39,779 nt of DNA from an uncultured Verrucomicrobiales bacterium (GTDB lineage Bacteria > Verrucomicrobiota > Verrucomicrobiia > Verrucomicrobiales > Akkermansiaceae): the NCBI GenBank assembly GCA_937916135.1, contig CALFTQ010000165.1, forward strand, positions 1 through 39,779. The letters run 5' to 3'. A program made the translations under genes and the position numbers. Positions 23,592-32,148 of this stretch are shown in pieces. Position 1 is the first letter of the stretch; every line of letters starts with the position of its first letter. Below the pieces are notes generated by a model, which worked only from the letters and a program-made list of their open reading frames with translations, was not told the DNA's origin and did not search any database.

Positions 23592-24206
23592 TCAGCGGAT
23601 GAAGTGGGTCCAGGCGCGTTCTTCGCCCAGCTCGGGGTGGGCGGGGCCGGCGGCAATGCACTTCATCATCCAGGCCATGTTCTGCCCCAGGTGGCGGAGG
23701 GTCTGGGAGCCCTCGGCATCAAGCTGCACTTCGCCGGGGCGCATGCCGTAAATCATGTTCCAGTAGAAGGAGCTGACCAGCGGCTGCTTGTTGTAGGTGA
23801 TGTACTTGTTCAGGCGGTCAAGCGTGGTGCTGGCGCCGCCGCGGCGGGCCACGGCCACCGTGGCGCCGGGCTTATAGGCCAATTTGGCGCCGGCAGAGTA
23901 ATAAAGGCGGTCCAGCAGGGCGCAGAGGGAACCGTTCGGCCCCGCAAAATAGGTGGGGCTGCCAATCACAATGCCATCGATGGAATCCAGCTGGTCGTAG
24001 ATATAGTTATAAAGCTTATCCTTCATGCCGCAGCGGCCTGTTTTGAGGCACTGGCGACAGCCGATGCAGCCCTGCACCGCCGCGGCACCAATCTGCACAA
24101 TCTCCGTTTCCACCCCCGCGGCGTTCATGGCCGCAGCCACCATGCCCAGAGCCTGGAATGTGTTACCATTTGCATTCGGACTACCATTGATGAGAAGCGC
24201 TTTCAT
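23592..24206 (-). CDS. NAD(P)H-dependent FMN reductase / iron-sulfur flavoprotein
   Basis: This 204-residue flavodoxin-fold protein starts MKALLINGSPNANGNT, the FMN-phosphate loop. GCIGCRQCLKTGRC (about residues 48-61) has the CX2CX2CX5C spacing of iron-sulfur flavoproteins and related reductases. DGIVIGSPTYFAGPNGSL is the second flavin-binding block. Such proteins move electrons from NAD(P)H or ferredoxin to quinones or other small acceptors. I prefer the ATG at 24206; eight codons more can be read upstream (to 24230), but they precede the flavin loop and overlap the promoter. The ATG is 7 bases from a -10 box. Confidence 0.88.
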   Translation of the reverse strand: MKALLINGSPNANGNTFQALGMVAAAMNAAGVETEIVQIGAAAVQGCIGCRQCLKTGRCGMKDKLYNYIYDQLDSIDGIVIGSPTYFAGPNGSLCALLDRLYYSAGAKLAYKPGATVAVARRGGASTTLDRLNKYITYNKQPLVSSFYWNMIYGMRPGEVQLDAEGSQTLRHLGQNMAWMMKCIAAGPAHPELGEERAWTHFIR

Positions 24207-24213
24207 ACAACGA

Positions 24214-24242
24214 AGTCTAGCACCAGGCAAAGTTCAGCACAA
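24214..24242 (-). promoter_or_regulatory. Flavoprotein gene promoter
   Basis: Minus strand: TTGTGC (24237-24242), 17 bases, TAGACT (24214-24219), then 7 bases to the ATG at 24206, so the message is probably leaderless. Confidence 0.5.
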
Positions 24243-24266
24243 GAAAATTATATGCGCCGGGGGGCA

Positions 24267-26228
24267 TTATTTCGCCGGCGGGGCGTAGCTGCCGGTGGTG
24301 TGGCGCAGGCTGATGGGCGCAAACAAGCGCAGCTTACCGGCAGCTTCAAGGCGGATTCCCTGCCCGGCAGGCTCAGCGGCAGGCAGACCCTGGCCAATCA
24401 GCATGTCTCCCAGCCAGAGGTAATAGCCCTGCGGTTTGTTCTGCGCGGCGTCCCCGGGGTGCCAGGCCAGACGCAGCGGCGGCACCTCCGCCATTGACGG
24501 AGCACAGTACAATTTGCGCTCTCCCCAGCATATGCTGGTGGGGGTCAGGCGCACGGTGCCGCTGCCCAGGGAATCGCTCACGGTGAGTTCCACCACGTCG
24601 CTTTCCTGACTGCTGCGCTTGCGCACGCCCTTGATGGCAAAGCGCAGTTCCACGCTGTATCCCTTCTCCCGGTCAAAGAGAGGCTCGTGCGTGATGCAGT
24701 GCGGGGTTCTGACCGCACGGGCCCGCTTCACCAGATTCGGCCACCCGGCAGAAGCAGCCCTGGGAAGCCCGGCGGTGCGACCCGGCAGGCCCATGACGCG
24801 GGCCAGGTTGCCGGCAATGATGAGGGAACCCTGCTCATTCGGGTGCAGGCCATCCCGCCCCGGGCGGTTCGACATGGAATCCGGCCAGCTGAAAGGCACT
24901 GCGTGGTCAGAATCGACCATGCCGCGGTTCACCTCCACATACACCAGTTTCCGGCCATGAGCTTCACCATATTTCCGCACCCATTCCCGCAGCAAGTTAT
25001 TGTATTGCTGCACCGCGAGGTGGCGCTCCGGCTGGTTATTGTTGTGGTGACTTCCCCAGCAGGGGACGGCCATCACATAAAGCACATCAGAATCCTCCTT
25101 CAGCACATCGGCCGCGATGCGCCCCATATTACCCCAGTCCTTACCGGCGCGCCAGCTGTAGCGGCCGCCGTTGTGGCTCACCTTGCCACCCAGCATATTC
25201 TGCATCTTGCGGACAAACTGTTCCGGGGCATATCCGCCATCCGATAACAGGTCGTTCGTCCCCATCAGGCAGCACCAGGTATCGCAATTGAACGCAGCGG
25301 CGGCAGATTTGGTGGAATGCCCGCCGTAGTTCACCCCGGTCATGCCGGAGTTGGAGCCGGAAATGATATTGTGCGTGCGCCCTGAAGACTGCGCCTGATG
25401 CACATTCGGAAAGGTCACACCGGCATAAGAATCACCCGCATCACTCGTGCTCAGCCTGGTATAGCCCGGCGTGTAGCCGCTGCGGGGGCCCACGATCTGC
25501 GCTTCAATACCATTATCCACCAGCGTCTTGAACAACTGCCAGCGCCAGGTCTGGTCATTCACACCGTGGGTGATGGAATCACCGCAGAACATGATGCGGC
25601 CCAGCGAGTTTTCCCTGGTTCTGGTGAATGGCTTTGTGTAATCCTCCGGCGCCTTGTAACCGGCAGTATCCAGCGAGGATGCGGCCTTGATGCCGACCGC
25701 TGCCACGTAATTCGTGTTCACGGAATACGCATGCGTTGTATCAAAAGGAAGCTGCGTCTTCAGGTTCGGAGCCGTGAGCAGCGTCTCACCGCCACAGCTC
25801 ACGCTGATTCCCTGCGCGGGATTGATGGAGAGCAACAGCTTGACCTTGCCACCCACCGCATAGGATTTGAGCTGCTCGTAACTCAAGGTACCGTCTTTCT
25901 CCCAGGGCTGACCATCCCAGTAGCAGGTGATGTGCTTCGCGGTATCTGCCATGCCGTATACCAGCTTACGGCCATTGGGCATGCTCATTTCCCAAGTCGC
26001 CAGGGGCCCCTGCTTGTAATCATTGGAGCCCAGGTAACTTTCCAATGCGGCAAGGTCCAGCGTGAGTTCCAGCTCACTCACGGCGGGAGATTTCACCGCA
26101 AAGCGCCCTGCTCCGTCGTATATGACGCGGTTCTGCTCATCGCAGAAGCTGTCTTTCAGGTTGGCGTAATCGGCGGAGGTGGCGCAGAGCGCCAACAACA
26201 GGCTGGTGGTCAATAATCGCTTAATCAT
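24267..26228 (-). CDS. Secreted SGNH/GDSL esterase
   Basis: This 653-residue exported protein has a signal peptide (MIKRLLTTSLLLALCATSA), a beta-rich N-terminal domain of about 180 residues that may be concanavalin-like, a central SGNH hydrolase domain and a C-terminal beta-rich domain. The SGNH blocks are intact: MFCGDSITHG (nucleophile S218), the Gly block around SGMTGVNYGGHS, CLMGTNDLL and DGLHPNEQG (Asp/His near 459-462). Such enzymes remove acetyl or acyl groups from carbohydrates; deacetylation of mucin or plant glycans is plausible but not shown. It overlaps the stop of the upstream response-regulator gene by 4 bases, so the two are translationally coupled. Confidence 0.9.
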   Translation of the reverse strand: MIKRLLTTSLLLALCATSADYANLKDSFCDEQNRVIYDGAGRFAVKSPAVSELELTLDLAALESYLGSNDYKQGPLATWEMSMPNGRKLVYGMADTAKHITCYWDGQPWEKDGTLSYEQLKSYAVGGKVKLLLSINPAQGISVSCGGETLLTAPNLKTQLPFDTTHAYSVNTNYVAAVGIKAASSLDTAGYKAPEDYTKPFTRTRENSLGRIMFCGDSITHGVNDQTWRWQLFKTLVDNGIEAQIVGPRSGYTPGYTRLSTSDAGDSYAGVTFPNVHQAQSSGRTHNIISGSNSGMTGVNYGGHSTKSAAAAFNCDTWCCLMGTNDLLSDGGYAPEQFVRKMQNMLGGKVSHNGGRYSWRAGKDWGNMGRIAADVLKEDSDVLYVMAVPCWGSHHNNNQPERHLAVQQYNNLLREWVRKYGEAHGRKLVYVEVNRGMVDSDHAVPFSWPDSMSNRPGRDGLHPNEQGSLIIAGNLARVMGLPGRTAGLPRAASAGWPNLVKRARAVRTPHCITHEPLFDREKGYSVELRFAIKGVRKRSSQESDVVELTVSDSLGSGTVRLTPTSICWGERKLYCAPSMAEVPPLRLAWHPGDAAQNKPQGYYLWLGDMLIGQGLPAAEPAGQGIRLEAAGKLRLFAPISLRHTTGSYAPPAK

Positions 26229-26917
26229 CGGTCTGTGTTCTGGGGTTCGGGGGTGAAATAATAGCCGGAGCCGCGTTCCGTCACAATGCAGGCAGCTTGC
26301 TCGCCCAACTTCTGGCGCAGGCGTTTCACATGCGTATCCAGTGCGCGGCTCTGGGTTGTATCCGCATAGCCGAAAAGCACCTTCTGCAGCTCGTAGCGGT
26401 CCTGCACCTTGCCGGGGCGCTCCATCAGGTAGGCCAGTAACTTGAACTCCGCGGTGGTCAGGTCAAGCGGGGAGCCTCCCATCGTGGCGGCCAGTGTATT
26501 CTTGTCCAGCACCAATGCGCCGCAGCGCACCACCAGCTGCGACGCTCCGGCATTCGCACGAGCCAGCACATTGCGCACGCGCAGAACAAGCTCTTTCGGG
26601 CTGAACGGCTTAGTCACATAATCATCAGCACCAAGGGTCAGCCCCTCCAGGCGGTCATCCAAGGCGCCCCGTGCCGTCAGAAAAATCACGGGAATCCTGC
26701 GAGTCATCTCATTCTCCTTCATCGCCCGGAATATCTGCAAACCGTCCATCCCCGGCAGCATCACATCCAGAATCACCAGATCCGGGTGAATGCGCTGAAC
26801 CTGCTCCCACCCCTCGCTGCCATGATGCACCAGCGTTGCTTCCCACCCCTGGCGTTCAAGATTGAACGCCACCAGCTCGGCTATATCCACATCATCTTCG
26901 ACCACCAGTATCTGCAT
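26225..26917 (-). CDS. OmpR/PhoB-type response regulator
   Basis: This 230-residue two-domain regulator has a receiver domain (1-120) with the acidic pair E7/D8/D9, the phosphorylated D51 in LVILDVMLPGMDG, the Thr in FLTARG and the Lys in DDYVTKPF. The C-terminal winged-helix DNA-binding domain (about 130-225) has the LTTAEFKLLAYLMERPGKVQDR and RALDTHVKRLRQKLG blocks. The PhoB-like wording and the divergent PhoR-like kinase suggest a phosphate- or envelope-stress pair, but the signal is not shown. Its stop overlaps the SGNH esterase start, so the regulator and the esterase share a message. Confidence 0.93.
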   Translation of the reverse strand: MQILVVEDDVDIAELVAFNLERQGWEATLVHHGSEGWEQVQRIHPDLVILDVMLPGMDGLQIFRAMKENEMTRRIPVIFLTARGALDDRLEGLTLGADDYVTKPFSPKELVLRVRNVLARANAGASQLVVRCGALVLDKNTLAATMGGSPLDLTTAEFKLLAYLMERPGKVQDRYELQKVLFGYADTTQSRALDTHVKRLRQKLGEQAACIVTERGSGYYFTPEPQNTDR

Positions 26918-27045
26918 ATCCCTACCATATCACAGGAATTGCCGGTTTTCCAGCTATTTTTTGGCATGCGGAGGCCAGAATTCACACATACCCCAAAGAT
27001 TTTGCAAGCAATGGAAACATCTGCCACATTTTGGAAGCACCCTCT

Positions 27046-27164
27046 GCTCGATAAATTGGAATTTGTCGTTGTCGGGGCACGGGACTTCAGTCCCGAAATA
27101 ACGGTGCTTCCAATCGGGACTGAAGTCCCGTGCTCCGACAGAGTTCCCCCACAAATTCCATTTT
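27046..27164. repeat. Interspersed palindromic repeat, second copy (inverted)
   Basis: This copy is the reverse complement of the core of the 20330-20511 element and nearly identical to it over about 115 bases, including both CGGGACT hairpins and the GTGCTTCCAATC spacer. The match stops at ACAAATTCCA near 27161, so the right arm end is lost. It lies in the 325-base divergent gap between the response-regulator and kinase genes. Apart from the kinase promoter I see nothing else in that gap. Confidence 0.9.
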
Positions 27165-27205
27165 AACAAACATTGATCCACTTGTGTCCTGAATTCACAT
27201 AATAC

Positions 27206-27234
27206 TTGGCAGCCCACGGTGCATCTGCTAAAAT
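27206..27234 (+). promoter_or_regulatory. Histidine kinase promoter
   Basis: TTGGCA (27206-27211), 17 bases, TAAAAT (27229-27234). The ATG at 27243 follows after 9 bases. An in-frame GTG at 27219 lies between the boxes and so would not be transcribed as a start. Confidence 0.65.
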
Positions 27235-27242
27235 GCGGGTGT

Positions 27243-28463
27243 ATGGTAAGCTGGGATATAGTGCTGGGGCTCATGATAATGGCATTTACCCTGCCCTTCA
27301 TCTTTCTGCACAGCCGGATGACCACCATCCGCCGCCGCGCCAGCGAGGAACATAATGAGGTGCAGCACCTGCGCAGCCTGCAGGCCGAGCTGGAGGAACA
27401 TGTGCGGCACGACCAATCGCTCTTTCTGGAAGCACTGGGCGTCCCCTTTGTCCTGATGCGCCCCTCCGGCCGCGTGGTGATGGCCAATAAAAAGGCCTGC
27501 GAGTTCTTCGGCATGGAGACCCTGGCCAACACCAACCTGCTGCGCCTGCTGCCGGACGGCCCGCTGCGCCAGTTGCTCAAAGAAGCCACGGGCGCCCGCG
27601 AAATGGTGCGTTCCACTGTGCGGATTCAGCATACAGAAGGAGAGCGGTTCTACCGGGCCAAAGCCACACCCCTGGCCACCCGTGAGCGCCACATCGGCAT
27701 CGTCTTCCTGGACATCACAGAGGAACACCGCACCCAAATTATCCGCCGTGATTTCGTTGCCAATGCCTCACACGAACTCCGCACCCCGCTCACCCTCATC
27801 CTGGGGTATCTCGAAACTCTGCTGGATGACCCGGAAGCTGCAGATGATGCCGCGCTGCGTCAGCGTTCCCTGAGCATCATGAAGCGGCATGCAGACCGCA
27901 TGACCCGACTGGTAGCGGATATGCTCATGCTCTCCCGCGTTGAAACTCCCGATTCCAGCTACCTGAAGCACGAGGATTTCGACCTGTTGCAACTCGCAGA
28001 AGATGTGCGGCTGCGTCTGGAGCACATGATTGCAGAACAAAAAGCAATCGTAACGATAGACATGGAACCGCAGCCATTCACCCTGCACGGAGACAGTTTC
28101 TACTGGTCGCAGGTGTTGTTCAACCTGATGGAGAACGCACTTAAGAACAATACTGCCCCCGGGCTCCGGGTGCGGCTGAGCGCAAAGCTCAACGTAGAAG
28201 GTGGGGGGTGCTGCATCTGCGTGGAAGATAACGGAGTAGGAATTTCTCAAGAAGCTCTGCCCTTCATTTTCAACCGTTTCTACCGGGCTGACAAAAGCGG
28301 CCGAATCAAAGGCACCGGGCTGGGGCTGGCCATCGTGAAGCACGCCGTAGAGGCCCACGGCGGCAGCATCCGGGTCGAAAGCGAACCGGGCAGACGCACT
28401 GCTTTCTACATAAACCTCCCACCCTCTCCAGATAAGCCATGTTCATCATCAGCACCCTGTTAA
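27243..28463 (+). CDS. PhoR-like sensor histidine kinase
   Basis: This 406-residue kinase has one N-terminal membrane helix (about 3-21), a short coiled region, a PAS domain (about 58-165; ALGVPFVLMRPSGRVVMANKKACEFFG) and a HisKA domain with the phosphoacceptor His near 177 in ANASHELRTPLT. The catalytic ATPase domain has an N box (NLMENALKNN), G1 (DNGVGIS), F box (FNRFYR) and G2 (GTGLGLAIV). With almost no periplasmic loop it resembles PhoR, which senses through PAS and membrane partners. It diverges from the response-regulator gene across the repeat. Its last 25 bases overlap the metallophosphoesterase gene. Confidence 0.93.
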   Translation: MVSWDIVLGLMIMAFTLPFIFLHSRMTTIRRRASEEHNEVQHLRSLQAELEEHVRHDQSLFLEALGVPFVLMRPSGRVVMANKKACEFFGMETLANTNLLRLLPDGPLRQLLKEATGAREMVRSTVRIQHTEGERFYRAKATPLATRERHIGIVFLDITEEHRTQIIRRDFVANASHELRTPLTLILGYLETLLDDPEAADDAALRQRSLSIMKRHADRMTRLVADMLMLSRVETPDSSYLKHEDFDLLQLAEDVRLRLEHMIAEQKAIVTIDMEPQPFTLHGDSFYWSQVLFNLMENALKNNTAPGLRVRLSAKLNVEGGGCCICVEDNGVGISQEALPFIFNRFYRADKSGRIKGTGLGLAIVKHAVEAHGGSIRVESEPGRRTAFYINLPPSPDKPCSSSAPC

Positions 28464-29575
28464 TTGGCCTGGTTCTCTTCGTCTACACAATGTGGCGAAT
28501 CATCTGGCCTCTGCGCATGCACTGGTTCTGGAAAGCATTGCTCAGCATACCACTGTGCATGGGCTCGTTTCGATACCCGCTTCTGCACGCGGTGTATGGC
28601 GGTCATTTCTTCCGCCCGGATTGCCCTATGTGGGTGGAGCTGCTGTGCACCTGGCTGTTTATCTCGCTCATTGTACTGCTGGGGCTGCTGGTGGTGATGG
28701 AGGTGTTCATGCTGCCTCTGCTGCTTTTGCAACGCCGTTGGCAATGCTGCCGTAAGCTCCGCCGCCTGCTGCTCACCCTCTGCGCCCCTGCGGCACTGAC
28801 CCTTGCGGCATGGGGCATGCACCAGGCCTTTGCCCTGCCGGAGGTGAGAGAAGTCAGCATCACCGTTCCCCGACTGAGTCGGCCGGTGCACCTTGCCATG
28901 CTCACCGACCTGCACGCCGACCGCTACAAACAGGCCGAATTTTTCCGCGAAGTGGTGAACCGGACAAACGCCTTGCAGGCAGATATCGTAGTCATCACCG
29001 GAGATTTTGAGGATGGCCACTTATATGACCTTGCGCCAGCCCTGGCCCCACTCCGTGAACTGGAGGCTCGCTGGGGTGTCTACGCGGTGGACGGCAACCA
29101 TGATTACTTCTCAGGACACGATGCCTGGCAACGCTACCTCACCAAGCTCGGCATACGATTCCTGAACAACGAACACGTGCTGCCCGGCCCCGGTTGCATC
29201 GTACTGGCTGGGGTAACTGACCCCGCAGCCATGCGCGATAACTGCCCCCCGCCTGACCTGGCCCAGGCACTGCGCAACAGGCCGCAAAATGGCCCCCCCA
29301 CGGTGCTGCTGGCCCACCAACCTCGAATAGCAGCCCTGGCCGCAGCCCACGATGTGCAGCTCCAGCTCTCCGGCCACACCCATGGTGGCCAGGCTCCCGG
29401 ACTGCGCAAAATCATCGCTCTTTTTAATGACGGGCTGGTTCAAGGGCTATACCTCCGCAACAATCTCCGCATCTACATTTCCAACGGAACCTCACTCTGG
29501 TCCGGATTCCCCTTCCGTCTCTTCACCCCGGCTGAAATTACCCACATCCACCTGCTGCCTGCTCCGGAAAAGTAA
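28439..29575 (+). CDS. Membrane-anchored metallophosphoesterase
   Basis: This 378-residue protein has three N-terminal membrane segments (about 2-20, 63-92 and 105-122) followed by a calcineurin-like phosphoesterase domain. The dinuclear metal motifs are complete: LTDLHAD, VITGDFEDG, VDGNHDYFSG, LLAHQPR and LSGHTHGGQ. It is of the YaeI/YkuE type. Chlamydial LpxG, a UDP-2,3-diacylglucosamine hydrolase of lipid A synthesis, also comes from this superfamily and has N-terminal membrane segments. LpxG activity is therefore a real alternative in an LPS-making PVC-type bacterium (inference). It overlaps the kinase gene by 25 bases, so the two are likely co-translated. Confidence 0.9.
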   Translation: MFIISTLLIGLVLFVYTMWRIIWPLRMHWFWKALLSIPLCMGSFRYPLLHAVYGGHFFRPDCPMWVELLCTWLFISLIVLLGLLVVMEVFMLPLLLLQRRWQCCRKLRRLLLTLCAPAALTLAAWGMHQAFALPEVREVSITVPRLSRPVHLAMLTDLHADRYKQAEFFREVVNRTNALQADIVVITGDFEDGHLYDLAPALAPLRELEARWGVYAVDGNHDYFSGHDAWQRYLTKLGIRFLNNEHVLPGPGCIVLAGVTDPAAMRDNCPPPDLAQALRNRPQNGPPTVLLAHQPRIAALAAAHDVQLQLSGHTHGGQAPGLRKIIALFNDGLVQGLYLRNNLRIYISNGTSLWSGFPFRLFTPAEITHIHLLPAPEK

Positions 29576-29597
29576 TTAAGATTTCCGAAATATCTGC

Positions 29598-29626
29598 TTG
29601 ACGTATGACACGCGCGGCGATAAGAT
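29598..29626 (+). promoter_or_regulatory. Promoter of secreted transglutaminase-like gene
   Basis: TTGACG (29598-29603), 17 bases, TAAGAT (29621-29626). The ATG at 29658 is 31 bases on, a conventional leader but with no clear Shine-Dalgarno sequence. Confidence 0.65.
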
Positions 29627-29657
29627 GCACGCAGTGCGAATTTTCCATTTCAACACC

Positions 29658-32123
29658 ATGAAAAACTCCCATATCGTAACAGCAATCCTGCTGAGCGGCG
29701 CACTGGGTGCAGCAGCCCAGCAGCCCGCGCCAATTGCGCCTGCTCCGGTGCTGCCGAAACAGACCGCAGCCACCCCCTCATCCCCGGTTTATTCCCTGAC
29801 CACCAGTAAGGATTGGCAGACCCCTGCCGCCCTGCGAGACACGCTGGGCAAGAAAATCCAGGCCCGGTTGAAAGGCACAGATGAAGCCTCCGTGAAAGCC
29901 TTTCTCCAGAGTGAAGCCAATCGCCTGCTGCTGGCAAACTGGCACCTGGCTAACGCCGAGGTTCTTTCCGAAAAAGCGTATGAAATATACACGGCGAACA
30001 TCGGGAACCGAATTAAATCACGCAAGAAGAATCTGGAAACACTCGAAAAAGAGCTTCCTGAACTGGGCGAGTCGGCCCAGGCCTCGACCCAGTACAAAAT
30101 AGAGAAACTGCGCGGTGAAATAGCCGCGCTTGAAGCCGAGTTCAAGCAACCTGTTCGCCTGGGAGATGTGGTGAAACGGCCGCGGGCCTCACGACTCATC
30201 ACCCTCATGGCCAATGACCTGGGCTGGATTGGAGATGTGGTGTACAGCGGCGAATGCATCATGCCGGGGCGCATGCTTAATATGCTGGCCAACATGATGG
30301 AGCGCTACACCCGGATGCTGCCGAATGAACGTATGCCTCGCGATATCGCCACGGCCACAGCTCTGGAGTTTGCCCGTTTTGAATGGACGGTGGATGCCGC
30401 ATGCAAACGCGCAGAATACTTTGTGCGCAACTGGCGCCAGGACCGCCTGCACAGTGTGTTTGATACCCTGCCGTTCTGGCAGCGCCGCGTGGTGTGCGGG
30501 TGGAAGGGAGACCACTCCTCCGGCACCCCGGAGAGCTTCGAATGGGCCCTTTACAATGTGAACCTGCCCGATGAGCGATACACCGGCTGCTGCTGGCGCT
30601 GCGGCTATGTGCTTCACAATGTGTATGGCGACAGCATCCACGGCCCGGCCTATGCCGATGCCTTCGAAGGGCTTTACATCGGCCAGCACCACAAGTTCAC
30701 CCAGGAAGTGGGCGGCGTGTGCGGTGGTCTGTCGCACTTCGGTGCCGCTGCGGCCTGCGCCAATGGCGTGCCCGGTCTCACCATGGGCGAGCCCGGCCAC
30801 TGTGCCTACGTGGTGCTGGTGGACGGCAAGTGGACCCCGGCGTACTCAGTGGACTGGCAACGCGGGCTGCACTGGCGCCCGTGGATGGATAACTACAATT
30901 ACTCCTCCCTGCACCTGACCACCGACCTTTATTCCGGCGGGCAGAAGGCAGCCACCCGCCTTTCCAATGCTTATCGAGCCCTCGCCAAGATGGCCGAGCT
31001 GAGGGACGACACCCGGCAGGCACACGCCCTGTATCTGCAGGCAGAAGCAGCCCAGCCGCTCAATTACCCCGCCTACCGCGAGCACGCTGAGCTCATCGGG
31101 GCGCACATGCCGCAGGACCAGCAGGCGTGGCTGGCGCTCAACGCCAGCATCTGCGACCACCTGGTGCCGGGCTATCCGGAATGCGCTTCTACGCTGGTGC
31201 GCAATTTCGTGTACGACAACATGGCCAAGTGCGGCACTTCTGCCGAAACGCTGGAGAGCGCATTCTCCTGCTTCTGGCAGAAGGTCAGAGCCAAGGGGCC
31301 GGAACGCTGGAATATTCAGGAGCTTGCCGAAAAACAGATTGACGTGCTGAACGGGATCCGCAAGGAGACCGCCCCGGAAAACACCTGCCAGGTCTTCCGT
31401 GCGATGATTAATAACACCGTCGCCAACGAGCAATACACCTCCTATGCTCTGGAATGCGGCAACAACCTCCTCAAAAAGCTGGATGATGAGGGCAAGACCC
31501 GCATCCTCTCCATCATGACCGAGGCTATCACCGCCGGCGAAGGCATGAGCCCCGAGGCCCGCACCAAGGCCCTGGCCAATGCGGTGCTCACCACGGAAGC
31601 CCTGCGCGATGCAGGCGCTTTCCAGGCTGCGAGCAAGATGGTGCCCGCCGAATCCGCCCACATGAACCGCCCCATCGGTGATTTCGAGGCATTCCCCGGC
31701 AAACTGGTTTCTGAAGGTGGCGTCATCTTTGCCTCCTCCACCAGCGGGTGGGACTGGCCCGCCACGCATGCAAACGTGCTCACCAAGCTGGGTGGCCAGA
31801 TTCACACCAGCCGAGACAAATCTCCCTGGGTTGCGGTGAAACTGCCGAAGCACTCCACCATCAGCGGCGTGGTTCTTGCGGCCCACTCCAACAGCGGAAA
31901 CTGGTGGCTGCTCAATGGGCTACAGGTTCAGATCTCGGAAACCGGCAAGGACGATGACTGGCACAACGCAGGCCAGATCACGGGTGAATGCAGACAGCGA
32001 ATCATCCGCATCGACCTGACCTCCGAGCTGCCCAAGGCTCTGTATGTGCGCGTTATCCGCCCGGATGCCCAGGAGGTATTCTCGCTGGATGGGTTCTACG
32101 TATTCGGCAACCCTGCCGCCTGA
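29658..32123 (+). CDS. Secreted transglutaminase-like protein with discoidin-like C-terminus
   Basis: This 821-residue exported protein has a signal peptide (MKNSHIVTAILLSGALGAAAQ). A helical, charged region (about 50-175) is followed by a papain/transglutaminase-like core with a candidate triad: C355 in GGVCGGLSHF, H381 in GEPGHCAYVV and D399 in AYSVDWQRG. A helical repeat region (about 430-680) follows. The last 130 residues resemble an F5/8-type-C (discoidin) domain (SSTSGWDWPATHANVLTKLGG...WVAVKLPKHSTISGVVL...VRVIRPD), which typically binds carbohydrate. A peptidase or cross-linking role at the cell surface is plausible. The upstream TTG at 29598 is the -35 box, so the ATG at 29658 is the start. 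Confidence 0.82.
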   Translation: MKNSHIVTAILLSGALGAAAQQPAPIAPAPVLPKQTAATPSSPVYSLTTSKDWQTPAALRDTLGKKIQARLKGTDEASVKAFLQSEANRLLLANWHLANAEVLSEKAYEIYTANIGNRIKSRKKNLETLEKELPELGESAQASTQYKIEKLRGEIAALEAEFKQPVRLGDVVKRPRASRLITLMANDLGWIGDVVYSGECIMPGRMLNMLANMMERYTRMLPNERMPRDIATATALEFARFEWTVDAACKRAEYFVRNWRQDRLHSVFDTLPFWQRRVVCGWKGDHSSGTPESFEWALYNVNLPDERYTGCCWRCGYVLHNVYGDSIHGPAYADAFEGLYIGQHHKFTQEVGGVCGGLSHFGAAAACANGVPGLTMGEPGHCAYVVLVDGKWTPAYSVDWQRGLHWRPWMDNYNYSSLHLTTDLYSGGQKAATRLSNAYRALAKMAELRDDTRQAHALYLQAEAAQPLNYPAYREHAELIGAHMPQDQQAWLALNASICDHLVPGYPECASTLVRNFVYDNMAKCGTSAETLESAFSCFWQKVRAKGPERWNIQELAEKQIDVLNGIRKETAPENTCQVFRAMINNTVANEQYTSYALECGNNLLKKLDDEGKTRILSIMTEAITAGEGMSPEARTKALANAVLTTEALRDAGAFQAASKMVPAESAHMNRPIGDFEAFPGKLVSEGGVIFASSTSGWDWPATHANVLTKLGGQIHTSRDKSPWVAVKLPKHSTISGVVLAAHSNSGNWWLLNGLQVQISETGKDDDWHNAGQITGECRQRIIRIDLTSELPKALYVRVIRPDAQEVFSLDGFYVFGNPAA

Positions 32124-32148
32124 TTAACTACTCACTTTCTGCAACACC

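Noticed and set aside
27219..27242. GTG start for the histidine kinase
   Set aside because: It lies between the -35 and -10 boxes of the best promoter, so it would not be in the transcript.
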